This document shows, piece by piece, positions 57,021 through 64,000 of a stretch of DNA of 64,000 nt. The notes under the pieces are model-generated. The model ran no database searches, was not told the origin of the DNA, and saw only the letters and a list, made by a program, of their open reading frames with translations. Made by a program: the position numbers and the translations under genes. Position 1 is the first letter of the stretch, and each line of letters starts with the position of its first letter. Source of the stretch: Streptomyces sp. NBC_01314 (lineage in GTDB: Bacteria; Actinomycetota; Actinomycetes; Streptomycetales; Streptomycetaceae); the NCBI RefSeq assembly GCF_041435215.1, contig NZ_CP108394.1:3782001-3846000 (forward strand), given 5' to 3'.

Positions 57021-58259
57021 TCAGCGCGGATACGGCGGAAATCTTTCGGCCAGGTCCCGTACTTCTTCACGCGTCCGCCTGCCGTCCCCGCCGTCCCGCA
57101 GCACTCCCGCGAACAGCACGGCGAGCCGCGCCATCTCCGTCTCACCCATGCCCTGTGTGGTCAGCGCGGCCGTGCCGAGCCGCAGGCCACGGGCGTCGCC
57201 ATGGGGCAGGGCGCAGCAGTCGAGGACCATCCCGGCGGCCGCGAGCCGTCCGCGGGCGGTGCGGCCGTCGACGCCGAGTGGCGCGGGATCGACGGTGAGG
57301 AGGTGGGTGTCGGTGCCGCCGGTGACCACCGCCAGGCCCTCTTCGGCCAGCCCCCGGGCCAGTACGCGGGCGTTCGCGACCACCTGATGGGCGTACGCGC
57401 CGAACCCCGGTGTTGCCGCCTCCCCGAAGGCGACGGCCTTCGCGGCGATGGTGTGCATCTGCGCGCCGCCCTGCGTGAACGGGAAGACCGCCCGGTCCAC
57501 CCGCTCGGCCAGTTCGCCTCCGCACAGCAGCATCCCGCCGCGCGGTCCACGCAGCACCTTGTGCGTGGTGGCACACACGATGTCGGCGTACGGCACCGGG
57601 CTGGGCGCCGCTCCCCCGGCGACCAGCCCGATCGGATGGGCCGCGTCGGCGATGAGATAGGCCCCCACCTCGTCGGCCACCTCGCGGAAGAACGCGTGGT
57701 CGATGTGCCGGGGATACGAGATCGACCCGCACACGATGGCCTTGGGGCGATGTGTACGGGCCAGGGTCCGCACCTGCTCGTGGTCGATGAGCCCGGACTC
57801 CGCCTCGACCCCGTACCCGACGAAGTCGAACCAGCGGCCGGAGAAGTTCGCGGGCGACCCGTGGGTGAGGTGACCGCCGAAGTGCAGGCCCATCGCCAGC
57901 ACGGTGTCGCCGGGGCGCAGCAGGGCGGCGTAGGCGGCCAGCATGGCCGAAGAGCCCGAGTGGGACTGGACGTTGGCGTGCTCGGCGCCGAACAGCGCCT
58001 TCGCCCGCTCCACGGCGAGCCGCTCGGCGGCGTCCACCATCTCGCAGCCACCGTGGTACCGGGCCCCCGGATAGCCCTCCGCGTACTTGTTCGCGAGCGG
58101 CGACCCCAGGGCGGCCAGCACCGCCGGCGAGGTGAAGTTCTCCGCGGCGACGAGCTGCAGCGTCGTCGCCTGCCGATCGAGCTCACCGAGCAGGATGTCG
58201 GCCAGCTCGGGGTCCTGCCGCCGCAGGACATCGGCCTCTAGGACAGGGGTGACCGACAT
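57021..58259 (-). CDS. glyA: Serine hydroxymethyltransferase (glycine/serine conversion)
   Basis: PLP enzyme of 412 residues. The active-site Lys is in CATTHKVLRGPRGG, PLP-binding Asp/His in DAAHPIGL, and the substrate-binding SGSSAM and YAEGYPGARYHGG segments are present. It interconverts serine and glycine with tetrahydrofolate. DAAHPIG differs from the usual DAAHxxGL, and the protein has the shorter C-terminus of the second actinobacterial SHMT group, so a related aldolase role is possible. ATG 58259 is chosen over upstream in-frame starts because the family begins here. Confidence 0.9.
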   Translation of the reverse strand: MSVTPVLEADVLRRQDPELADILLGELDRQATTLQLVAAENFTSPAVLAALGSPLANKYAEGYPGARYHGGCEMVDAAERLAVERAKALFGAEHANVQSHSGSSAMLAAYAALLRPGDTVLAMGLHFGGHLTHGSPANFSGRWFDFVGYGVEAESGLIDHEQVRTLARTHRPKAIVCGSISYPRHIDHAFFREVADEVGAYLIADAAHPIGLVAGGAAPSPVPYADIVCATTHKVLRGPRGGMLLCGGELAERVDRAVFPFTQGGAQMHTIAAKAVAFGEAATPGFGAYAHQVVANARVLARGLAEEGLAVVTGGTDTHLLTVDPAPLGVDGRTARGRLAAAGMVLDCCALPHGDARGLRLGTAALTTQGMGETEMARLAVLFAGVLRDGGDGRRTREEVRDLAERFPPYPR

Positions 58260-58416
58260 GATGGACTCCGGGGCGTCGACGGTGACGTACGACCAATGTA
58301 GGCCGGAGACGCCCGGAGCGCCCGATGTTGTTACCTCCAACCGCCGCGGACATCCACCGCGACGCCGCGCCGCCACAGCCGCTGTTCCCGCTGGGTGACC
58401 AAGGCCGGCGGGGCGG

Positions 58417-59088
58417 CTACGCCCGCGCAGGCACCCCCGTCAACGCCGTCACCACCGGATCCAGCGCCTGATGTATCTCGTCGCCCACCGACTGGAAGAA
58501 CGGCAGGGGCGCCCCGTACGGGTCGTAGACCTCGTCGGCCTCGGCGGTGGGGGCCAGGAGCCACCCGCGTAGAGCGGCGGCAGCACGGACCAGCGCACGC
58601 GCGCGGACGACCATGCCCTCCTCCAGGGGAGGGAGCGTGGTGGGGTCGATGGCGCGGACCAGGCGGGTGAACTCCTTCAGGGTGAAGGTGCGCAGCCCGG
58701 CGGAGTGCCCCATGGAGATGACCTGGGCCCGGTGGTCCCGGGTGGCCGTCAGCACGAGGTCGGCGCGGATGACGTGCTCGTCCAGCAGCTCACGCCCCGT
58801 GAAGCCGGAGGCGTCCGCGCCGAAGTCCGCGAGGACCGCCTCCGCGTTGGCCTCCATGGGCGCCCCCTCGTGCCCCCAGGTTCCCGCGCTCTCGACGACC
58901 AGACCGCCCCACAGCGGGTCCCCGAGCCGGTCCGCCAGGGCATGCCGGGTCAGCCGCTCGGTGATCGGCGAGCGGCACACGTTGCCTGTGCTGACGTGGA
59001 GGATGCGGAAGCTGTCCCGCGGCAGCCCCGTGAAGGTCCGCGTCTCTTCCCCGTCCCATATGCCACGCCCCGCGTCAGGGGCCGTCAA
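58417..59088 (-). CDS. Low-molecular-weight protein-tyrosine-phosphatase-like protein lacking the catalytic cysteine
   Basis: Protein of 223 residues from TTG 59088, which overlaps the stop of sua5 (TTGA), so it is translationally coupled. The loop reads HVSTGNVCRSP. In active enzymes the first position of C-x-G-N-x-C-R-S is the nucleophile Cys; here it is Ser. The second Cys and Arg remain, as does a DPYG motif that could hold the general-acid Asp. It may be a pseudophosphatase that binds phosphotyrosine or arsenate-like ligands. The length exceeds the usual 150-160 residues because of an insert of about 45 residues. Confidence 0.85.
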   Translation of the reverse strand: MTAPDAGRGIWDGEETRTFTGLPRDSFRILHVSTGNVCRSPITERLTRHALADRLGDPLWGGLVVESAGTWGHEGAPMEANAEAVLADFGADASGFTGRELLDEHVIRADLVLTATRDHRAQVISMGHSAGLRTFTLKEFTRLVRAIDPTTLPPLEEGMVVRARALVRAAAALRGWLLAPTAEADEVYDPYGAPLPFFQSVGDEIHQALDPVVTALTGVPARA

Positions 59089-59732
59089 TTCGCCACCTCG
59101 AGGTCGGGTACGACCTTGCGCAGCTCCTCCGCCGACAGGGCGCCCGCGCGCAGCAGCACCGGCACCTTGCCCGTGACGTCGACGATCGACGACGGCACGT
59201 TGCCCGGCGTCTGGCCGCCGTCCAGGTAGACGGAGACGGAGTCGCCGAGCATCGCCTCGGCGGCGTCGCAGTTCTCCGGCGCCGGGTGCCCGGTCAGGTT
59301 CGCGGAGGAGACCGCCATGGGGCCGACCTCGGTCAGCAGCTCGATGGCGACCGGGTGCAGCGGCATGCGTACGGCGACCGTGCCGCGGGTGTCGCCGAGG
59401 TCCCACTGCAGTGACGGCTGGTGCTTGGCGACGAGGGTCAGCGCGCCCGGCCAGAAGGCGTCGACCAGCTCCCAGGCCATCTCGGAGAAGTCCGTGACGA
59501 GGCCGTGCAGGGTGTTCGGGGAGCCGATGAGCACGGGCGTGGGCATGCTGCGGCCCCGGCCCTTGGCCTCCAGGAGGTCGGCCACGGCCTCGGAGGTGAA
59601 GGCGTCCGCGCCGATGCCGTACACGGTGTCCGTCGGCAGTACCACGAGCTCGCCCCGGCGGACGGCGGACGCGGCCTCGCGCAGACCGGTGGCGCGGTCG
59701 GTCGCGTCGTTGGTGTCGTATCGCCGTGCCAT
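59085..59732 (-). CDS. sua5: L-threonylcarbamoyladenylate synthase (Sua5/YrdC/TsaC)
   Basis: Makes threonylcarbamoyl-AMP from threonine, bicarbonate and ATP for the t6A37 tRNA modification. Its 215 residues carry the YrdC fold with GELVVLPTDTVYGIGADA, the basic KGRGRSMPTPVLIG loop and the SSANLTGHPAP block. It is in the prfA-prmC cluster, 59 bp after prmC, a common linkage of translation factors. Confidence 0.94.
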   Translation of the reverse strand: MARRYDTNDATDRATGLREAASAVRRGELVVLPTDTVYGIGADAFTSEAVADLLEAKGRGRSMPTPVLIGSPNTLHGLVTDFSEMAWELVDAFWPGALTLVAKHQPSLQWDLGDTRGTVAVRMPLHPVAIELLTEVGPMAVSSANLTGHPAPENCDAAEAMLGDSVSVYLDGGQTPGNVPSSIVDVTGKVPVLLRAGALSAEELRKVVPDLEVAN

Positions 59733-59791
59733 CTAGCGGGCCTCCTCGTACACGTACTGCTGTTGGGGGGTTGTCGTCGGGCGCGTGCTCA

Positions 59792-60637
59792 TCAGGGCAG
59801 CGCCTTGCGGGCGGTCGCGAACCGCGGCCGGTTGTTGAGGTCCGGGTGGTCGGCCGCGTCGGCCCAGCCCCGCTCCTCGGTGAAGATCCAGGGCACCTGG
59901 CCGCCCTGGGTGTCGGCGTGCTCGACGACGACGACACCGCCGGGACGGAGGAGCCGGTGTGCTGTGCGTTCCAGGCCACGGATGAGTTCGAGGCCGTCCT
60001 CGCCCGAGAACAGGGCGAGTTCGGGATCGTAGTCGCGGGCCTCGGGTGCCACGTACTCCCACTCCGTGAGCGGGATGTACGGCGGGTTGGAGACGACGAG
60101 GTCGACCTGGCCGTCGAGGTCGCGGAAGGCGTCCAGGGCGTTGCCCTGGCGCAGGTCGACGCGCGAGCCCGCCATGTTCTTGCGGGTCCACGTCAGGGCG
60201 TCCTCGGACAGCTCCACGGCGTGCACACGCGAACGCGGCACCTCCTGGGCGAGGGCGAGCGCGATGGCTCCGGAGCCGGTGCACAGATCGACGATGAGCG
60301 GCTCGACGACATCCATCGCGCGGACGGCGTCTATGGCCCACCCGACCACCGACTCGGTCTCCGGCCGGGGCACGAACACCCCTGGCCCGACCTGAAGTTC
60401 GAGGTAGCGGAAGTAGGCGCGCCCGGTGATGTGCTGGAGCGGCTCGCGCTGCTCGCGCCGGGCGATGACCTCCCAGTACCGGGCGTCGAAGTCGGAGTCC
60501 TTGACGCTGTGCAGCCCGCCCCGCTTGACGCCGTGCACGAACGCGGCGAGCTCCTCCGCGTCGTTGCGCGGCGAGGGCACGCCGGCGTCCGCCAGGCGCT
60601 GGGTGGCCTGGGCCACTTCCCCGAGCAGCAGGTTCAC
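59792..60637 (-). CDS. prmC: Release factor glutamine methyltransferase PrmC
   Basis: Methylates the Gln of the GGQ motif in release factors. The 281 residues contain the SAM motif DLCTGSGAIALAL and the catalytic NPPY in VVSNPPYIPLTEW. The start is ATG 60637, 38 bp after the prfA stop, so the two form an operon with RF1 as substrate. Confidence 0.96.
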   Translation of the reverse strand: MNLLLGEVAQATQRLADAGVPSPRNDAEELAAFVHGVKRGGLHSVKDSDFDARYWEVIARREQREPLQHITGRAYFRYLELQVGPGVFVPRPETESVVGWAIDAVRAMDVVEPLIVDLCTGSGAIALALAQEVPRSRVHAVELSEDALTWTRKNMAGSRVDLRQGNALDAFRDLDGQVDLVVSNPPYIPLTEWEYVAPEARDYDPELALFSGEDGLELIRGLERTAHRLLRPGGVVVVEHADTQGGQVPWIFTEERGWADAADHPDLNNRPRFATARKALP

Positions 60638-60675
60638 GCAAGTCCTCCGTCGTACTGGTCGTACTCGTACGTGCC

Positions 60676-61752
60676 TTACGCGGCTGCCAGCTTCGCGGCC
60701 GAGTCCGCGTCGACGCAGGCCTGGATCACCGCGTCGAGTTCACCGTCCAGGACCTGGTCCAGGTTGTAGGACTTGAAGCCGACGCGGTGGTCCGAGATGC
60801 GGTTCTCCGGGAAGTTGTACGTGCGGATCTTCTCGGAGCGGTCGACGGTACGGACCTGGCTGCGGCGGGCGTCGGCGGCATTCTTCTCCGCCTCCTCCTG
60901 AGCCGCGGCGAGCAGCCTGGAGCGCAGGATACGCATCGCCTGCTCCTTGTTCTGCAGCTGGCTCTTCTCGTTCTGGCAGGAGGCGACGACTCCGGTGGGA
61001 AGGTGCGTGATGCGCACGGCGGAGTCGGTGGTGTTGACGGACTGCCCGCCGGGCCCGGAGGAGCGGTAGACGTCGATCCGCAGGTCGTTCGCGTGGATCT
61101 CGACCTCGACCTCCTCGGCCTCGGGGGTGACGAGCACGCCGGCCGCGGAGGTGTGGATACGGCCCTGGGACTCGGTCGACGGCACGCGCTGCACGCGGTG
61201 CACCCCGCCCTCGTACTTCATCCGGGCCCAGACGCCCTGGCCGGGCTCAGTGGCACCCTGGCCGCCCTTGGTCTTCACGGCGACCTGGACGTCCTTGTAG
61301 CCGCCCAGCTCGGACTCGGTGGAGTCGATGATCTCGGTCTTCCAGCCGACGCGCTCGGCGTACCGGAGGTACATGCGCAGGAGGTCACCGGCGAAGAGGG
61401 CGGACTCGTCGCCGCCCGCGCCGGCCTTGATCTCCAGGATGACGTCCTTGTCGTCGCTGGGGTCGCGCGGGACGAGGAGCAGCCGCAGCTTCTCCGTCAG
61501 TTCCTCGCGCTGCTTCTCCAGCTCCTTGACCTCGGCGATGAAGTCCGGGTCGTCCGCCGCGAACTCGCGGGCCGTGTCGATGTCCTCACCGGTCTGCTTC
61601 CAGGAGCGGAACGTGCCGACGATCGGGGTCAGCTCCGCGTAGCGCTTGTTCAGCTTGCGCGCGTTGGCCTGGTCGGCGTGGACCGACGGGTCGGCGAGCT
61701 TCTTCTCCAGGTCGGCGTGTTCCCCGACCAGTTCCTCGACCGCCTCGAACAT
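60676..61752 (-). CDS. prfA: Peptide chain release factor 1
   Basis: Terminates translation at UAA and UAG. The 358 residues include the PxT anticodon-like motif (PST at 191-193), GGQ at 235-237 in [20 protein letters not shown], and the C-terminal helix. ATG 61752 gives the standard MFEAVEELV start. It follows rpmE with a hairpin between. Confidence 0.97.
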   Translation of the reverse strand: MFEAVEELVGEHADLEKKLADPSVHADQANARKLNKRYAELTPIVGTFRSWKQTGEDIDTAREFAADDPDFIAEVKELEKQREELTEKLRLLLVPRDPSDDKDVILEIKAGAGGDESALFAGDLLRMYLRYAERVGWKTEIIDSTESELGGYKDVQVAVKTKGGQGATEPGQGVWARMKYEGGVHRVQRVPSTESQGRIHTSAAGVLVTPEAEEVEVEIHANDLRIDVYRSSGPGGQSVNTTDSAVRITHLPTGVVASCQNEKSQLQNKEQAMRILRSRLLAAAQEEAEKNAADARRSQVRTVDRSEKIRTYNFPENRISDHRVGFKSYNLDQVLDGELDAVIQACVDADSAAKLAAA

Positions 61753-61836
61753 CTCTCCGGCTCCCTGTACGACGTTGTGAGTGGGCCGCACCCCTGGGCT
61801 GCGCCCGTGGGGCCGCGCCTGTGCGCTGCACCGCAA

Positions 61837-61881
61837 AGCGCCGGTCCCGACGCCCCCGGAGGGGCACCGCGGACCGGCGCT
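61837..61881 (-). terminator. Terminator or attenuator between rpmE and prfA
   Basis: AGCGCCGGTCC and its exact complement with a 23-base GC-rich loop that can fold further, 10 bp after the rpmE stop. Confidence 0.7.
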
Positions 61882-61890
61882 GGGGGCTCG

Positions 61891-62112
61891 CTACTTGTTG
61901 GCAGCGGCGGCCTTGCCGAAGCGGGCCTCGAAGCGGGCCACGCGGCCACCGGTGTCGAGGATCTTCTGCTTGCCCGTGTAGAACGGGTGGCACTCGGAGC
62001 AGACCTCGGCACGGATGGTGCCGCTCTCGATCGTGCTACGGGTGATGAACGACGCGCCACAGGTGCAGCTGACCTGCGTGTCGACGTACTCGGGGTGGAT
62101 GTCGCGCTTCAA
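61891..62112 (-). CDS. rpmE: Ribosomal protein bL31, zinc-binding type
   Basis: Protein of 73 residues with CTCG near 16-19 and CSECH near 37-41, i.e. the four-Cys zinc-binding C+ form. Typical [15 protein letters not shown] start. It is constitutive in contrast to the zinc-independent paralogue. The start is ATG 62112. Confidence 0.97.
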   Translation of the reverse strand: MKRDIHPEYVDTQVSCTCGASFITRSTIESGTIRAEVCSECHPFYTGKQKILDTGGRVARFEARFGKAAAANK

Positions 62113-62275
62113 GGTGTCTCCTAGTTTCGGGAGGGCGCCGGGTCGCTGTCGCGGGCTGCGAGAGCGTGAACCGGAGCCGACTTACCAGTCTGCCAGCACT
62201 GGTGCCATCTGCCCAAACCAGGGGGTGGGCTCAGGTATTCCCGGCGCCCTGTCAGCGCCGCGTACCTACGGGGCC

Positions 62276-62303
62276 GGTCGCGCGGTTCCCCGCGCTGCTT
62301 CAG
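62276..62303 (-). repeat. GC-rich interspersed repeat, copy 5, variant next to a stop codon
   Basis: Minus-strand TGA (stop of the LCP gene, 62302-62300) followed by AGCAGCGCGGGGAACCGCGC. The first bases differ from the other copies. Confidence 0.65.
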
Positions 62304-63442
62304 GTGCCGGCGGTCACGACGCCCCCGGCGGTGCCCGTCGCCGTGCCCTTCGTCGCCGACTTCGGGATCGTCCTGTCGGCCTTCAGGGCGGCCCAGACCT
62401 GCTTCGCCTTCGCCTCGTCCACCAGCACACGGTTCGGGTCGGCGGGGTCGTACTGGACGGGCATGGTGACCATGGTCATGTTCTTGGAACCGATGCCCTT
62501 GAGTCCGCCGGCGAAGGACGCGAGGGCCTTGACGGAGTCGAGGTCGGAGTCGGTGGTGACGGCGTCGGTGGCGGTCTCGGCGAGGTCGTAGAGCTTCGTC
62601 GGGCTGCTGAAGAGGCCGACGTCCTTGACCTGCTCGATGAGGGCCTTGATGAACGCCTGCTGGAGCTGGATGCGCCCGAGGTCGGACCCGTCGCCCACCC
62701 CGTGACGGGTCCGGACGAGGCCCAGCGCCTGCTTGCCCGTGAGGGTGTGCTCCCCGGCCTTCAGGTTCAGATGGCTGTCGGGGTCCTTGATGTCCTTGGC
62801 CGTGGTGATGTCGACCCCGCCGAGCACGTTGATCAGCTTCTCGAAGCCCGAGAAGTCGACCTCGATGTAGTGGTCCATGCGGATACCGGTCATGGATTCG
62901 ACGGTCTTCACCGCACACGCCGCGCCCCCCGTCGAGTACGCGGAGTTGAACATCGCGTACGAGGCGGCCGGGTACGTCTTGCCGTTCGCGTCGGTGCACT
63001 CCGGCCGCTCGACCAGGGTGTCCCGGGGTATGGAGACCACGCCGGCCCGCTTGTGGCCCTCGTAGACGTGCACGACCATCGCCGTGTCGGAGCGGGCGCT
63101 GCCGTCGTCCGTGCCGCCGCCGAGCTTCTTGTTGCTGCCCGAGCGGGTGTCGGAACCGAGGACGAGGATGTCCTGCGAGCCGTTGTCGACGTCGAGGGGC
63201 CGGTCGGTGCCGAGGGCCTGGTTGATGTCGACGCTCTTGATGTTCTCGTTGAGCTTGAAGTACAGGAAGCCGATTCCGGTGCCGCCGAATACCAGGACGC
63301 CCGCGGCGGTCCATACGACGGCGAGTGCCGCCCTGCTGTGCCCGTCGCGTGACGTGCGGCGGCCCTTGGCCGCGCGGTGGCGCGGGGCGGTGGTGCCGAT
63401 CTTCCCTGATATGCCGGGCTCCGGCGTGCTCTCGGCGGACAT
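62300..63442 (-). CDS. LytR-CpsA-Psr (LCP) family cell-wall glycopolymer transferase
   Basis: Protein of 380 residues. A basic cytoplasmic start (RHRAAKGRRTSRDGH) precedes one membrane helix (about 38-60) and an extracellular LCP domain with ILVLGSDTRSG, RSDTAMVVHVYEG, VVSIPRDTLV and GLVRTRHGVGDGSDLGR, in which the Arg and Asp residues bind the polyprenyl pyrophosphate and metal. It attaches teichoic acid or similar polymers to peptidoglycan. ATG 63442. The WecA-type enzyme at 55614 would supply its lipid-linked substrate. Confidence 0.93.
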   Translation of the reverse strand: MSAESTPEPGISGKIGTTAPRHRAAKGRRTSRDGHSRAALAVVWTAAGVLVFGGTGIGFLYFKLNENIKSVDINQALGTDRPLDVDNGSQDILVLGSDTRSGSNKKLGGGTDDGSARSDTAMVVHVYEGHKRAGVVSIPRDTLVERPECTDANGKTYPAASYAMFNSAYSTGGAACAVKTVESMTGIRMDHYIEVDFSGFEKLINVLGGVDITTAKDIKDPDSHLNLKAGEHTLTGKQALGLVRTRHGVGDGSDLGRIQLQQAFIKALIEQVKDVGLFSSPTKLYDLAETATDAVTTDSDLDSVKALASFAGGLKGIGSKNMTMVTMPVQYDPADPNRVLVDEAKAKQVWAALKADRTIPKSATKGTATGTAGGVVTAGT

Positions 63443-63577
63443 CTGCTCCTCGTTCTCTTTCCGGTCGGTTACCCCCTGCGCTCAGGCCCAGGCCTGTCGG
63501 GTCGGACGCGGCCATGACGCTCCATGGTCGCTCCGTCCGGTCAGACGGGATAATCCGGGAAAGGGTTGCACAACGAA

Positions 63578-63609
63578 CGGTGCCCATCGCCTGGGAGCGA
63601 TGGGCACCG
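63578..63609. terminator. Hairpin with 13-bp perfect stem
   Basis: CGGTGCCCATCGC and its complement around six bases, upstream of the LCP gene and downstream of the FG-GAP gene on the minus strand. Confidence 0.7.
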
Positions 63610-63618
63610 TGTGTGACG

Positions 63619-63645
63619 GATGAGCCCGGCGGGGCCGGGCTCATC
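63619..63645 (-). terminator. Terminator after the FG-GAP gene
   Basis: GATGAGCCCGGC and GCCGGGCTCATC around three bases, 8 bp after the stop codon at 63653. Confidence 0.8.
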
Positions 63646-63652
63646 CGGTGTT

Positions 63653-64000
63653 TCAGCCGAGCAGGTCGTACTGGGCGTAGCTCGTGCCGACCGAGACCCG
63701 TGTGCTGAAGATCTCGCTCGTGGCCTTGCCGGTGCCCTTGTAGAGGTACAGCGTGCCGGCCGGCGTGCGGGCCAGGAGGTCCGCCTTGCCGTCGCCGCTC
63801 ACGTCACCGGGAGTGATGAGCGTGTTGTAGGCGCTCCAGTCCGAGCGGACCTTCACACGGGCGGCGAAGGCGCCCGTGCCGGACTTGCCGGCGCCCTTGT
63901 AGAGGTAGACGTTCGAGCCGGTCTTGGTGCGCGCGATCAGGTCGGCCTTGCCGTCGCCGGTGAAGTCGCCGTGACCGAGCACCGCGTTGTAGCTGTTCCA
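63653..64000 (-). CDS. FG-GAP/VCBS repeat protein, C-terminal part only
   Basis: The frame is open to the window edge, so the N-terminus, probably with a signal peptide and enzyme domain, is outside. The visible 115 residues hold two FG-GAP beta-propeller blades: GDFTGDGKADLIARTKTG...LYKGAG and GDVSGDGKADLLARTPAG...LYKGTG, with DxTGDGKxD-type calcium-binding motifs. Such repeats occur at the C-terminus of secreted Streptomyces proteins. In S. coelicolor, rho would be expected near here, so this gene may be a strain-specific insertion between rho and the LCP gene. Confidence 0.88.
   Translation of the reverse strand, partial: WNSYNAVLGHGDFTGDGKADLIARTKTGSNVYLYKGAGKSGTGAFAARVKVRSDWSAYNTLITPGDVSGDGKADLLARTPAGTLYLYKGTGKATSEIFSTRVSVGTSYAQYDLLG

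Overview
The window is high-GC actinobacterial DNA with the gene content and order of a Streptomyces core chromosome. It holds scy-filP polar-growth genes, an atpIBEFHAGDC operon, prfA-prmC-sua5, nucS, an absC-type MarR gene and a chiS-chiR-chiC chitinase locus. As far as I can recall, the order matches the S. coelicolor SCO5357-SCO5415 interval in reverse. The species cannot be named from the sequence alone.

Layout. (1) 1-3750: partial TetR gene, isobutyryl-CoA mutase large subunit (icmA) behind a perfect 24-bp palindrome, a DUF3817 membrane protein and a MarR regulator. (2) 3964-10877: a 6.9-kb integrative element that has split a small MTH1187-type thiamine-binding protein gene. It carries a large serine integrase, a small resolvase with an inverted-repeat site, a SAM methyltransferase, an HNH protein (probably frameshifted), and an IS701-type insertion sequence that itself carries a P-loop NTPase passenger gene. 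Both gene halves, both junctions and the symmetric attP arms can be read directly. (3) 11005-21777: second DUF3817 gene, three tandem AIM24-family genes, absC, a two-component system with a PepSY target, an MFS transporter, and meaB, thiolase and methylmalonyl-CoA epimerase. (4) 22056-27083: coiled-coil cytoskeletal proteins Scy and FilP. (5) 27321-31403: two paralogous ABC-2 exporter pairs. (6) 31443-42771: small zinc-motif protein, LLM oxidoreductase, nucS, a membrane-anchored STAND-like ATPase, a STAS protein, hydroxybutyryl-CoA dehydrogenase, TetR plus ABC exporter, and cob(I)alamin adenosyltransferase. (7) 42924-47300: chiS-chiR-chiC with the paired operator, and a DUF2550 protein. (8) 47444-55238: complete F1Fo ATP synthase operon. 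(9) 55614-64000: WecA-type transferase, SHMT, a phosphatase-like protein lacking its nucleophile cysteine, sua5, prmC, prfA, rpmE, an LCP protein and a partial FG-GAP protein.

The window is rich in coenzyme-B12-dependent acyl-CoA metabolism: icmA uses adenosyl-B12, meaB protects the mutase, the adenosyltransferase makes the cofactor, and the epimerase and thiolase feed the same pathway. The small mutase subunit and methylmalonyl-CoA mutase are not here. A GC-rich interspersed repeat occurs five times at gene ends, three times supplying or touching a stop codon. The main novelty is the serine-integrase element and its target gene, with the nested cargo-carrying IS second.
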